This document shows positions 47,743 to 56,400 of a stretch of DNA of 64,000 bases, one piece after another. Every line of letters begins with the position of its first letter. The stretch's first letter is position 1. The notes under the pieces are model-generated. The model was not told the origin of the DNA, did no database searches, and saw nothing but the letters and a program-made list of their open reading frames with translations. Where the stretch lies: contig NZ_MKEQ01000001.1 of assembly GCF_001875655.1 (NCBI RefSeq), positions 310,001 through 374,000 of the forward strand, read 5' to 3'. The translations under genes and the position numbers were made by a program. This stretch comes from Enterobacter hormaechei ATCC 49162 (GTDB lineage Bacteria; Pseudomonadota; Gammaproteobacteria; Enterobacterales; Enterobacteriaceae).

Positions 47743-49497
47743 ATGGACGATTTAACCCTGCGTTATTATGACGCTGAAATGCGCTACCTCCTGGAAGCTG
47801 GCGAAGAATTTGCCCGCGCTCACCCGGAGCAGGCAGCAATGCTCAATCTCGATAAAGCGGGCGCGCGCGACCCGTACGTGGAGCGCCTGTTCGAGGGCTT
47901 TGCCTTCCTGATGGGCCGTCTGCGCGAGAAGCTTGACGACGACTTGCCGGAACTGACTGAAGGGTTGGTCAGCCTGTTGTGGCCGCATTACCTGCGCACC
48001 ATTCCCTCGATGTCGGTGGTGGAGTTCACTCCTGACTGGCGTGAGATGAAAGAGCCGATGCGTATTGCCAGAGGTTTCGAGGTCAATTCGCGGCCGATCG
48101 GTGAAAAAGGTACGCGTTGTCGCTACACCACAACTAAAGAGATAACCCTCCAGCCACTGGCGTTGGAGCATGCCCGTCTGTCGACTGATCCTGACGGGCG
48201 TTCTGTCATCAGCCTGCGCTTCAGTTGTAGCCATCTTGCTGACTGGAGCCGTGTCGATCTCAGCCAGATCCCGTTCTATTTCAACGCTGACGCGCCGCTG
48301 GCCTGCGCCATGCATGAAGCCTTTACCATGAACACTGCGCGCCTGTGGCTACGCATGCCAGGTGACACGGACAGAAGGCCGATGGATGGGTATTTCACCG
48401 CACTGGGATTTGGTGATGATGACAGGCTCTGGCCGAAGGGGGACAGCAGTTTCAGCGGTTACCAGTTGCTGCTGGAGTACTTCACCTTCCGCGAAAAATT
48501 CATGTTCACGGGGCTGCGCGGGCTGGAGAACATTGCCTTTCCTGCTGATCTCCCGTGGTTCGAAATCGACGTGGTGCTGGCGGAGCGCTGGGAACATGAC
48601 TTCAGCTTTAGCGAAAAGCATCTGCGCCTGAATTGCGTGCCGGTCATTAACCTGTTCCCGCTGGAATCCGATCCGCTGACGCTCAATTCTCTGCAAACCG
48701 AATACATGCTGCGCCCGATGCGCGTGCAGGATGGCCATACCGAGATATACACCGTGGATTCAGTGATGTCGTCGAGCCAGCATACCTACGTGCCGTTTTC
48801 GAGCTTCCGTCACAAGGGAGGAATGATGCGTCATGAAGCACCGGAATATCACTACCACACCCGCGTGCGCCGCGGTCCGTCCGGTCTGCATAACACCTGG
48901 CTCATCCTTGGCGGCGAAGCATTTGATAATCATACCGTCCCGGAAGACGAAAGCCTGTCGCTGACGCTTACCGGTACCAATGGTCAACTGCCACGACGTG
49001 CGCTGCAAAGCACCGTGCTTGATACGGTGATGAAAACCACTTCGGTCAGCATTGCCGTGCGCAACCTGTGTGCGCCGACGCTGCCTTGTTACCCACCGGC
49101 GCAGGACCGTTTCCACTGGCGCGTGCTGAGCCACCTCGGCAGCGGTTTTTTGTCGATGATGGATAATGCCGACGTGCTGCGCGGCACCCTGGCGCTGTAT
49201 GAATGGACCGACAGCGAGATGAACCGCCGCCGCCTTGAAGCCATCCTCGAGGTGAAGCACAGTGAAACGGAGCGCTTTGAGCAGGGCTACCTGGTCCGTG
49301 GCGTGCAGATTGAAGTCACGCTGGACAGCCATGGCTTTGCCGGACGCGGCGACATCTGCCTGTTTGGCGAGATGCTGAGCCGATTCTTTGCGCTCTACAC
49401 TGACATCTATTTGTTTAACCGACTGATTATCATTCTGCAACCGACCGGAGAACGCCTGGAATGGGAAGAGAAGCACAATCGCCGCATTCCCGGCTGA
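47743..49497 (+). CDS. tssF: T6SS baseplate protein TssF
   Basis: 584 residues of the VasA/ImpG family, starting MDDLTLRYYDAEMRYLLEAG, with the conserved DPYVERLFEGFAFL and PELTEGLVSLLWPHYLR stretches. TssF and TssG form the baseplate wedge around VgrG. Its first 31 codons are repeated at 45732-45823. The end overlaps tssG by 37 bp. Confidence 0.96.
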   Translation: MDDLTLRYYDAEMRYLLEAGEEFARAHPEQAAMLNLDKAGARDPYVERLFEGFAFLMGRLREKLDDDLPELTEGLVSLLWPHYLRTIPSMSVVEFTPDWREMKEPMRIARGFEVNSRPIGEKGTRCRYTTTKEITLQPLALEHARLSTDPDGRSVISLRFSCSHLADWSRVDLSQIPFYFNADAPLACAMHEAFTMNTARLWLRMPGDTDRRPMDGYFTALGFGDDDRLWPKGDSSFSGYQLLLEYFTFREKFMFTGLRGLENIAFPADLPWFEIDVVLAERWEHDFSFSEKHLRLNCVPVINLFPLESDPLTLNSLQTEYMLRPMRVQDGHTEIYTVDSVMSSSQHTYVPFSSFRHKGGMMRHEAPEYHYHTRVRRGPSGLHNTWLILGGEAFDNHTVPEDESLSLTLTGTNGQLPRRALQSTVLDTVMKTTSVSIAVRNLCAPTLPCYPPAQDRFHWRVLSHLGSGFLSMMDNADVLRGTLALYEWTDSEMNRRRLEAILEVKHSETERFEQGYLVRGVQIEVTLDSHGFAGRGDICLFGEMLSRFFALYTDIYLFNRLIIILQPTGERLEWEEKHNRRIPG

Positions 49498-50546
49498 GCC
49501 CACGGCTTGAAGCCGACTTGCATCGTATTAACTTCTACCGTTTATGCCAACTGCTGGAGAAGCGCAATCCGGGCATGCCTCTGATGGGCTCGACCAGTCA
49601 CCCGGGCGATGACCCGGTACGCTTTGCGCCGCATCCGGGGATGGGGTTCCCAGCCAGCGAACTGAAGGCGGTCGAATATGACGAGGATGATGACAGCAGA
49701 CCACCGCTTATCCGCACGACTTTCATGGGGATGTATGGTGTCGACTCTCCCTTGCCGACGGCCTATCTCGATGACATCACCCAGCGCCGCGAAGGGCATG
49801 AAGCATTACAGGGTTTCCTCGATATCTTCAGCCATCGCATCCTGACACAGTTTTACCGCATCTGGCGTAAGTACTCCTATCCGGCCACCTTTGAACCCGG
49901 TGGTACCGACAGCATCTCGCAGTCTCTGCTGGGCCTGGTAGGGCTGGGTATTCCCGGTACAGCAGACCATATTGCCACACCGGTATCCCGTTTTCTGGCT
50001 CTGTTGGGTGTCCTACAGCAACCGGGCAAAACGCAGGAGGGCATGCAGGCGCTGGTAACTTTGCTGGCTCCGGATACCACCGTGAGGGTCAGTCCGTACT
50101 GCCTGCGGCCGGTGGAAATTGGTCAGCCACTGGGCTTTTACGGTGACGACGATTTTCTGCTGGACGGCAATACGCCACTGGGTGACGAAGCGATGGATGC
50201 GAGTAGCCAACTGCTGGTTGCCCTTACAACGGATAATGAACAGGAGGCACAGGGCTGGAAGCCGGACGGTCTGCTGTATCAGGACTTTCTGGTGATGCTT
50301 CGTGTCTGGCTCGGCTGGCGTTTTAAGGCAAAGATCACCCTGACCACCCGCACCCGACTGCTGGCCGTTCCGCCGCTTGGCGAAGGTCCTTTCTGGCTCG
50401 GGATGAATGGCGTGCTGGGCGCTGAGGAGGGGGAGCTTTCAGACGATATCCCACCGACCTTTACGACGGAACTGGGCTATTACACCGGCCTGAAGCCAGC
50501 AATAAAACAACAAGGAAACCGACGTGTTACGTACAAATTTAATTAA
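49461..50546 (+). CDS. tssG: T6SS baseplate protein TssG
   Basis: 361 residues of the VasB/ImpH family. Conserved stretches include NFYRLCQLLE-type sequence (here INFYRLCQLLEKRNP) and FRPPLIRTTFMGMYG-like sequence (here PPLIRTTFMGMYGVDSPLP). Two copies pair with one TssF in each wedge. Translation begins inside tssF, and the end overlaps the tssJ start by 23 bp. Confidence 0.95.
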   Translation: MGREAQSPHSRLSPRLEADLHRINFYRLCQLLEKRNPGMPLMGSTSHPGDDPVRFAPHPGMGFPASELKAVEYDEDDDSRPPLIRTTFMGMYGVDSPLPTAYLDDITQRREGHEALQGFLDIFSHRILTQFYRIWRKYSYPATFEPGGTDSISQSLLGLVGLGIPGTADHIATPVSRFLALLGVLQQPGKTQEGMQALVTLLAPDTTVRVSPYCLRPVEIGQPLGFYGDDDFLLDGNTPLGDEAMDASSQLLVALTTDNEQEAQGWKPDGLLYQDFLVMLRVWLGWRFKAKITLTTRTRLLAVPPLGEGPFWLGMNGVLGAEEGELSDDIPPTFTTELGYYTGLKPAIKQQGNRRVTYKFN

Positions 50547-51069
50547 ACCAGCTTGCTGGCTACCTGCTCTGCTGGCATTCAGCCTGACGGGTTGCGGGGT
50601 GACGCAGGGTATCGCCGATGGCACCAAATCGGCATTTAACGCTGTGTTCTACAAAAAGATTAAGGTACTGCACCTGGATTTTACGGCGCGTGAGGCGCTC
50701 AACACCGATACCCGCGAGAGTAATTCACTCTCCGAGCCGGTGGTAGTTCGTATTTATCAGCTAAAAGACCGCAAAACCTTCGATAAAACGGTTTACCAGC
50801 AACTCCTGAAAGATGGCGAAGCCATGCTTGAAACTGACCTGTTGGCGACCCGCGATGTGGTCGTAAAACCGGGCGGTGATACGAATCTTGATATGCCAAT
50901 GGAAGACGAAGCGCAGTTTGTCGCGGTAGTTGGCCTATTCCGCCACCCGGACATGGTCAAAAATACCTGGAAGCAGGTTCTAAAACGTGAAGATCTTGAT
51001 CCGGATAAGCCGCGCATTCTGGAGGCCGGGAATAACCACCTGACGTTATTGCCATTGGAGGATGACTGA
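50524..51069 (+). CDS. tssJ: T6SS outer-membrane lipoprotein TssJ
   Basis: 181 residues from a GTG start, preceded by AAGGA. The lipobox LTGC places the lipidated Cys at 24. The rest is a small beta-sandwich (VVVRIYQLKDRKTFDK and LLATRDVVVKPG) typical of SciN/TssJ. It tethers the TssLM complex to the outer membrane. It overlaps tssE by one base. Confidence 0.94.
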   Translation: MLRTNLIKPACWLPALLAFSLTGCGVTQGIADGTKSAFNAVFYKKIKVLHLDFTAREALNTDTRESNSLSEPVVVRIYQLKDRKTFDKTVYQQLLKDGEAMLETDLLATRDVVVKPGGDTNLDMPMEDEAQFVAVVGLFRHPDMVKNTWKQVLKREDLDPDKPRILEAGNNHLTLLPLEDD

Positions 51070-51524
51070 TGCCACAGGGACACAACACGCCATCGCTTTA
51101 TGAAATGCTGAGTGGTAATTTTTCAGGCGGCCTGAGCCTGAGCCAGGTCAGCGAACAGAACCAGGTGATTTTATCGGTACTCGATAACATGCAGCGAATC
51201 CTCAACAGTCGCGCGGGTACGCTGGCCCACCTGCCGGACTACGGCCTGCCGGATATGACAAAAATCCTCCAGGGTATGCCCGGCACCGCCCACGAACTGA
51301 TTACCACGCTGTCGGCCGTGTTGCTGAAATACGAGCCGCGCCTGAGCAAAATTAACGTGGTGATGCAGGAACAGATACGGCCCGGTGAACTCCGCTACGC
51401 CATTGACGCGGAGCTGAAGGGCGTCGGTCTGGTGCGCTACGGTACGGAATTTATGCCGGAAGGCAGGGTATTAATCCGTCATCTTAAACACCAGCAATAC
51501 CTCGATACACGTGCCGCAATCTAG
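51069..51524 (+). CDS. tssE: T6SS baseplate protein TssE (gp25-like)
   Basis: 151 residues with the gp25-like features SVLDNMQRILNSRAGT and LPDYGLPDM, and the later EPRLSKINV containing the Glu-Pro-Arg motif of the family. TssE helps link baseplate wedges to the sheath. It lies in the overlapping tssFGJE block. Confidence 0.95.
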   Translation: MPQGHNTPSLYEMLSGNFSGGLSLSQVSEQNQVILSVLDNMQRILNSRAGTLAHLPDYGLPDMTKILQGMPGTAHELITTLSAVLLKYEPRLSKINVVMQEQIRPGELRYAIDAELKGVGLVRYGTEFMPEGRVLIRHLKHQQYLDTRAAI

Positions 51525-51547
51525 TGATTACTCAGGTTAAAACGGTT

Positions 51548-52879
51548 ATGACAATACATTCTGAACGCCAACTTAAAACCGGCGGAGATCCGCGCACGCT
51601 TACGGATTACGCCGCCTTGCGCGATGAAATGAACAAGCTCACCCATCCGGCACGCCCGGATGTTAACTGGCAACACGCGGAAACGCTCTGCCTGTCACTG
51701 TTCGAGCATAACGGTGTGGAGCTACAAACGGCTGCCTGGTATACGCTCACCCGCACGCATCTGGCCGGTCTCTACGGCATGAATGAAGGACTGGCGTTAA
51801 TGGCTGCACTGGTCGTCCGCCAGTGGGGGAACCTCTGGCCACAGCCTGTTCATGCGCGAGTCGAAATCCTCAGTGCACTGAGTAAACGGCTGCAACAGGT
51901 GGTACGGACGCTGACGTTGACGTATGCCGATTTACGGCAGCTATATCTGGCTGAGGAGCATCTGAACACTCTGAGTGACGTGTTGCATCGTCTCGAACTT
52001 AAGCATGCTGCTCAGCTTGATGCGCTGCGCACGATGATGCAAAACGCAGCAGTACGTCTCGAAAATAGCGAAAATACAGGCGTAACCCTGCCCGGTGACG
52101 CGGTGGAGGCTGCGGAACTTCACCTCACCGAACCGACAGAGCGTAGTAAATGGGTTTATGTAGTTCAGCCCGAGCCGTTGCCGCATGTTGAGGTGGTTAA
52201 AGAGCCTTCGGTGCCCGTTAAGCAGTGGAAACCATTTGCTGCGGGTATGTTGACCATGCTGGTGGCTGCCAGTGTTGTCGTAGGGGGATGGCAGATGATG
52301 CATGCGGCAGATTCGGCGCAAATGCAGCTGGCTGCGACTCTGGCTCCTTTACCTGAAGGACTCTCTACAGCGCAGTTGCAGGCGCTGCAACAAACGTCAC
52401 CGTCACCTGAACTGGGGATCAGTAAGACGCAGCAGCTGTTAGCGCAACTTTTACAGTTAAAACCAGACTGGGCAGTAAGCTACGGCGACCGTCTGGTGCA
52501 GCAGGCGCTGACGCTGTGGCCGGAAGAGGCTAAACCCCTGGCGCAACAGTGGCAGAAGCAGATGAGTCTTAACGCGCTTGCAAAGTCCGATCTCAATGGC
52601 TGGCATGAGGGTATGACGCAGTTACAGCAGCTGACGACCAAGCTGAACGCGCTGGATGAGCAGAAGGGGAAGTACATGACGGTGAGTGAACTGAAATCAG
52701 CCGTGTTTGCCATGTCGCAGTCCTTTGGCCATACCGTTCCGCTTGAGGAGCAGCTTCGTCTGCTCTCTGCTTTACCGGCCGGGCAACCCCTGTCAGCAGC
52801 GCAGCAAAACCAGACCGAACAACATCTTCAGCAGTTGATTGCCAGCTACGCCCTGCTGAAGCACAAAAAAGAACAATGA
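51548..52879 (+). CDS. TagA/VasL-like T6SS protein (ImpA N-terminal domain plus membrane segment)
   Basis: 443 residues from the ATG at 51548; a GTG at 51524 overlapping the tssE stop would add eight residues. The ImpA-type N-terminal domain contains DYAALRDEMNKLTHP and GMNEGLALMAALVVRQWG. A membrane segment lies near residues 230-248 (AAGMLTMLVAASVVVGGW), followed by a VasL-like C-terminal helical domain. This layout is that of TagA, which stops and holds the distal end of the sheath at the opposite membrane. It is distinct from TssA at 41507. Confidence 0.8.
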   Translation: MTIHSERQLKTGGDPRTLTDYAALRDEMNKLTHPARPDVNWQHAETLCLSLFEHNGVELQTAAWYTLTRTHLAGLYGMNEGLALMAALVVRQWGNLWPQPVHARVEILSALSKRLQQVVRTLTLTYADLRQLYLAEEHLNTLSDVLHRLELKHAAQLDALRTMMQNAAVRLENSENTGVTLPGDAVEAAELHLTEPTERSKWVYVVQPEPLPHVEVVKEPSVPVKQWKPFAAGMLTMLVAASVVVGGWQMMHAADSAQMQLAATLAPLPEGLSTAQLQALQQTSPSPELGISKTQQLLAQLLQLKPDWAVSYGDRLVQQALTLWPEEAKPLAQQWQKQMSLNALAKSDLNGWHEGMTQLQQLTTKLNALDEQKGKYMTVSELKSAVFAMSQSFGHTVPLEEQLRLLSALPAGQPLSAAQQNQTEQHLQQLIASYALLKHKKEQ

Positions 52880-52903
52880 GACTGGCGAAAACACGGAGTT
52901 AAC

Positions 52904-53392
52904 ATGTCAGCAAGAGAGCGTTTTTTTAAGAAAGTGCAGCAAAATAACGGGGATAAACCGATTTATATTAATACAGCTGAAGCCGAAGTCAGGGCATTTT
53001 GTCAGCGGATGGATGACCTTGCACAGCAGATCATGGCGTGGTTTGACGGTTCAGGTATTGACGTAATTTTATCAAAAAAACATATTACCGATTTAAGTAC
53101 GGTTGGCTATAGCCTCAATAGCAGTATATGTCGTTATGCTATCACGACAATCAGTCTGCAAAATGGAGATCGCAGCGTCAGTATTCTGCCAGAACAGATG
53201 ATTCGGGGAGCAGAGAAGGGGTGTATGACAATGCGTATTTATGCGCCCGGCAGTATATCGGAGGAAAGGATATATCATTTAAGCATGGCACCTGAAACAG
53301 GCTGGTATATTCGTCGCGAATATCAAAGTGCAAAAGAGAATGTCCTTATGACTGAGGACTATTTTTTCCAGACTGTCGACTGCCTGGCCTGA
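52904..53392 (+). CDS. Hypothetical protein at the end of the T6SS operon
   Basis: 162 residues, no signal peptide or membrane segment. I do not recognise the family. Features seen are an N-terminal basic helix (ARERFFKKVQQNN) and a later beta-rich half (RYAITTISLQNGDRSVSILPEQ, split across strands). It starts 25 bp after the TagA-like gene with GGAG upstream, so it is in the same operon. An accessory or cytoplasmic immunity-like role is possible but unsupported. Confidence 0.6.
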   Translation: MSARERFFKKVQQNNGDKPIYINTAEAEVRAFCQRMDDLAQQIMAWFDGSGIDVILSKKHITDLSTVGYSLNSSICRYAITTISLQNGDRSVSILPEQMIRGAEKGCMTMRIYAPGSISEERIYHLSMAPETGWYIRREYQSAKENVLMTEDYFFQTVDCLA

Positions 53393-53423
53393 TCTTAAGC
53401 CACCCTAACGGGAGGCTACGCGC

Positions 53424-53456
53424 TAACGTAGTTAATATCATATATTAACTACGTTA
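53424..53456. repeat. Perfect 15-bp inverted repeat with a 3-base loop
   Basis: Left arm 53424-53438 and right arm 53442-53456 are exact reverse complements (taacgtagttaatat and its complement) around CAT. It begins 32 bp after the last T6SS-operon gene. No long T run follows, so it is either an AT-rich terminator-like hairpin or an operator. The rest of the 318-bp gap (53393-53710) holds only the MCP promoter candidate. Confidence 0.75.
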
Positions 53457-53642
53457 ACTTATTAAGCATCGCTAAACAATGCTGTCCTACGGTATCCCTC
53501 CTAAAATATATACATGTTAATATTGAAGGGGAGATAATAACCAAATTACAAGCTGGGTGTTTACCATAAAACACGCTTTATCCCTTCCTTAAGTCAAACT
53601 CCACACATCAAACTGCAAAACAACAAACCGACGATGAACGTG

Positions 53643-53671
53643 AGGACAAATTCTGGTGGCAATGCTATAAC
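53643..53671 (+). promoter_or_regulatory. Candidate extended -10 promoter for the chemoreceptor gene
   Basis: AGGACA (53643-53648) and TATAAC (53666-53671) are 17 bp apart, with TGC just before the -10. The start would be near 53678, 33 nt before the MCP gene. A FliA-type promoter was sought, and only a poor match was found. Confidence 0.45.
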
Positions 53672-53710
53672 CCTTAATGCCCACCAAAATATAAAGCCCC
53701 AGGAAAATGT

Positions 53711-54841
53711 ATGCTAAGAAATATTAGTGTCAGAACGTTTATTCTCTATTTCCTTTTATGTGTGTTTTTGGTAAGTGACGGAGTTATCGCGCTATTCTCA
53801 CGAAGTTCCTCGCTTTTTATTGCCGTCATTGTTGTACAATGCATCGCCTTATTTTTACTTTGGGCGTATATGACAAAATATCTTGTGACGCCGATCAATA
53901 CTGTGAAAAAAAGTATTGAAGAAGTGACGTCAGGCAAACTGGGCGTGTCGATCCCTGAATTTGGCAACAACTGCGCGGGACGACTGATCCCGGGGATTAA
54001 TAGTCTCTCCAGCAATATTGCAACGCTGGTCCGTGAGATCCGCGCCTCCTCGCAAACCGCGATGACCCTTTCAGATCAACTCTCTTCACGCAGCGCGCAG
54101 CTTTCCGTTAAAACAGAACAGCAGTCAGCTTCGCTGGTACAAACGGCAGCCAGTATGGAACAGATGGCTGCCAGTACAAAAAATAATGCCGACAATACCC
54201 GTTTAGCCAGCGAGCAGGCGAATATCGCGACGTTGCAGGCGCGTAAAGGCGGAGAGTTAATGGGGCAGGTTGCGAACAATATGCAGTCGATTACCGACTG
54301 CGCCCAGCAAATGACAGAGATTATCTCGCTGATTGACGGTATCGCTTTCCAGACCAATATTCTGGCGCTTAACGCCGCCGTTGAAGCGGCAAGAGCGGGG
54401 GATCATGGTAAAGGGTTTTCTGTGGTGGCTGGTGAGGTCAGAAGCCTGGCGCATCGTAGCGCCGAAGCGGCAAAAAATATCAAGTCCTTGATTGAAGTCA
54501 CCAGCCATAACGTAACGCAGGGCGTGAACGTGGTCTCTGAAGCCGAAAAAAACATGCATGACATTGTTACCGGTTCGGGCAATGTAAGCAGATTGATGGA
54601 TGAAATCTCCGCCTCAACATCAGAACAGGAAAAAGGCATTTCACAAATTACGCAGGCATTGTCAGAGCTGGAACGCGTCACGCAGAGCAACGTGTCGATG
54701 GTTGAAGAACTCAATGGTTCGTCCGATGTACTGCGCAATCAGGTGATTGAACTCCAGACACGAACCCGCAATTTCCGTCTTGAAAATGAGTACGTGACTG
54801 ACAATGCGTTAAGTAGCCGCGAATGGGCGGTGAATTCCTGA
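53711..54841 (+). CDS. Methyl-accepting chemotaxis protein lacking a periplasmic sensor domain
   Basis: 376 residues. Two membrane segments lie near 9-29 and 33-53 with almost no periplasmic loop, then a HAMP domain (about 55-105) and a signalling domain whose tip is canonical (IAFQTNILALNAAVEAARAG, then GKGFSVVAGEVRSLA). Family members usually have about 550 residues with a sensor of about 150. There is no C-terminal NWETF-type CheR tether. It may sense membrane state or signal with a partner. Confidence 0.9.
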   Translation: MLRNISVRTFILYFLLCVFLVSDGVIALFSRSSSLFIAVIVVQCIALFLLWAYMTKYLVTPINTVKKSIEEVTSGKLGVSIPEFGNNCAGRLIPGINSLSSNIATLVREIRASSQTAMTLSDQLSSRSAQLSVKTEQQSASLVQTAASMEQMAASTKNNADNTRLASEQANIATLQARKGGELMGQVANNMQSITDCAQQMTEIISLIDGIAFQTNILALNAAVEAARAGDHGKGFSVVAGEVRSLAHRSAEAAKNIKSLIEVTSHNVTQGVNVVSEAEKNMHDIVTGSGNVSRLMDEISASTSEQEKGISQITQALSELERVTQSNVSMVEELNGSSDVLRNQVIELQTRTRNFRLENEYVTDNALSSREWAVNS

Positions 54842-54931
54842 GCGTATTCAGGACGATGCCTCACATAATTATTGCTTAACCTCCGGCGAAAGCTAGACTG
54901 ACACCGAAAGAGATAAAACGGTGGAGGCGCT

Positions 54932-55915
54932 GTGGAGAGCATTAAAGGGTCTGAGGTTAACGTACCGGACGCAGTTTTTGCATGGGTGTTTGATGGACGT
55001 GGCGGCGCAAGGCCGCTTGAAGATCAGGATCACATCGACAGCGAACATCCATGCTGGCTGCACCTCAACTACACGCACCCGGACAGCGCCGAGTGGCTCG
55101 CGTCCACGCCGCTATTGCCCAACAACGTTCGGGATGCGCTGGCGGGAGAAAGCCTCAGACCCCGCGTCAGCCGGATGGGTGAAGGCACGTTAATTACGCT
55201 GCGATGTATAAACGGCAGTACGGATGAACGACCTGATCAGCTGGTGGCAATGCGCGTCTATATGGATGAACGGCTGATTGTTTCCACCCGCCAGCGAAAA
55301 GTGCTCGCGCTGGATGACGTCATTAACGACCTGAAAGAGGGAACGGGGCCTACGGATTGCGGCAGCTGGCTGGTGGATGTGTGTGATGCGCTGACCGATC
55401 ATGCCAGCGAGTTTATAGAAGAACTCCACGATAAAATCATCGATCTGGAAGATAATCTGCTCGATCAGCAAATCCCCCCACGTGGTTTTCTGGCGTTGCT
55501 GCGTAAGCAGCTTATCGTGATGCGCCGCTATATGACCCCGCAGCGCGACGTTTATGCGCGACTGGCCAGCGAACGCATGAGCTGGATGAACGACGATCAG
55601 CGCCGCAGAATGCAGGATATCGCAGACCGGCTGGGACGTGGTCTGGACGAGATTGACTCGTGTATCGCCCGAACGGCAGTCATGGCGGACGAGATTGCGC
55701 AGGTGATGCAGGAGTCGTTAGCCAGGAGAACGTACACCATGTCGCTGATGGCGATGGTCTTTTTACCGAGTACGTTCTTAACAGGGCTGTTTGGCGTGAA
55801 CCTCGGCGGGATCCCCGGCGGTGAATATCACTATGGCTTCACCACGTTTTGCGTCATGTTAGTGGTTTTGATTGGGGGTGTTGCATGGTGGTTGCATCGT
55901 AGTAAATGGCTGTAA
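54932..55915 (+). CDS. zntB: Zinc transporter ZntB (CorA family)
   Basis: 327 residues, same length as E. coli ZntB, with a GTG start preceded by GGAGG. A large cytoplasmic domain ([29 protein letters not shown]) is followed by two C-terminal membrane segments (about 268-290 and 302-320). The signature loop is GVN in LFGVNLGG, replacing the GMN of CorA, which is typical for ZntB. It transports Zn2+ across the inner membrane. Confidence 0.95.
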   Translation: MESIKGSEVNVPDAVFAWVFDGRGGARPLEDQDHIDSEHPCWLHLNYTHPDSAEWLASTPLLPNNVRDALAGESLRPRVSRMGEGTLITLRCINGSTDERPDQLVAMRVYMDERLIVSTRQRKVLALDDVINDLKEGTGPTDCGSWLVDVCDALTDHASEFIEELHDKIIDLEDNLLDQQIPPRGFLALLRKQLIVMRRYMTPQRDVYARLASERMSWMNDDQRRRMQDIADRLGRGLDEIDSCIARTAVMADEIAQVMQESLARRTYTMSLMAMVFLPSTFLTGLFGVNLGGIPGGEYHYGFTTFCVMLVVLIGGVAWWLHRSKWL

Positions 55916-55962
55916 AATTACGCATTTTCAAACGAATCGGGTGCTTCAAAACGACATTTTAA

Positions 55963-55976
55963 TTGAGCGAAGTCAA
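55963..55976 (+). promoter_or_regulatory. FNR box of the fnrS promoter
   Basis: The sequence ttgagcgaagtcaa fits the FNR consensus TTGAT-N4-ATCAA at 8 of 10 defined positions. Its centre lies about 42 bp before the predicted FnrS start, the class II activator position. This agrees with anaerobic activation of FnrS by FNR known in E. coli and Salmonella. Confidence 0.8.
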
Positions 55977-56011
55977 TAAACTCCGACCATGTTAGGTGCA
56001 ATATTACTCCC

Positions 56012-56132
56012 GCAGGTGAATGCAACGTCAAGCGATGGGCGTTGCGCTCCATATTGTCTTACTTCCTTTTTTTGAATTACTGCATAGCACAATTGATTCG
56101 TACGACGCCGACTTCATAGTCGGCTTTTTTTT
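56012..56132 (+). ncRNA. fnrS: FnrS small RNA
   Basis: From gcaggtgaatgcaacgtcaa through the attgattcgtacgacgccga region to the terminator gccgacttcatagtcggc plus T8, the sequence closely follows E. coli FnrS as I recall it, about 121 nt. It lies between zntB and dbpA as in E. coli. FnrS is an Hfq-dependent RNA made without oxygen that represses aerobic enzymes such as SodA and SodB. Confidence 0.92.
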
Positions 56133-56190
56133 GCCTCCTGTTTATCTGCGTCTACCCTTTAGGGGTCAGCACCCTAATCAGGAGGAAAAG

Positions 56191-56343
56191 ATGAGTATGC
56201 TACTTGCCCTGCAACGCCTGAACACCTGGCAGTCCGATCCGGTGCCCACCGATCCGACGCCGATACCCGATCCTGTCCCACGTCCGCAGCCGATGCCAGA
56301 TCCGCCACCGGATGAAGAACCGATTAAATTGTCGCATCGTTAG
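56191..56343 (+). CDS. Small Pro/Asp-rich protein, 50 residues
   Basis: An ATG at 56191 follows a perfect AGGAGG. The protein begins MSMLLALQRLNTW and continues as a proline-rich segment with repeated Pro-Asp-Pro units (DPVPTDPTPIPDPVPRPQP). No family name recalled. It lies 58 bp after the FnrS terminator and 57 bp before dbpA. The strong ribosome-binding site supports real translation. Confidence 0.6.
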   Translation: MSMLLALQRLNTWQSDPVPTDPTPIPDPVPRPQPMPDPPPDEEPIKLSHR

Positions 56344-56400
56344 CGGAGATCTGCGAGGATACGCGCCATCTGACTGCAATCATCACCACGAGAGTATATT

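Noticed and set aside
53594..53640. FliA (sigma-28) promoter for the chemoreceptor gene
   Set aside because: Best alignment matches only about half of each element; a sigma-70-like extended -10 just downstream is better.
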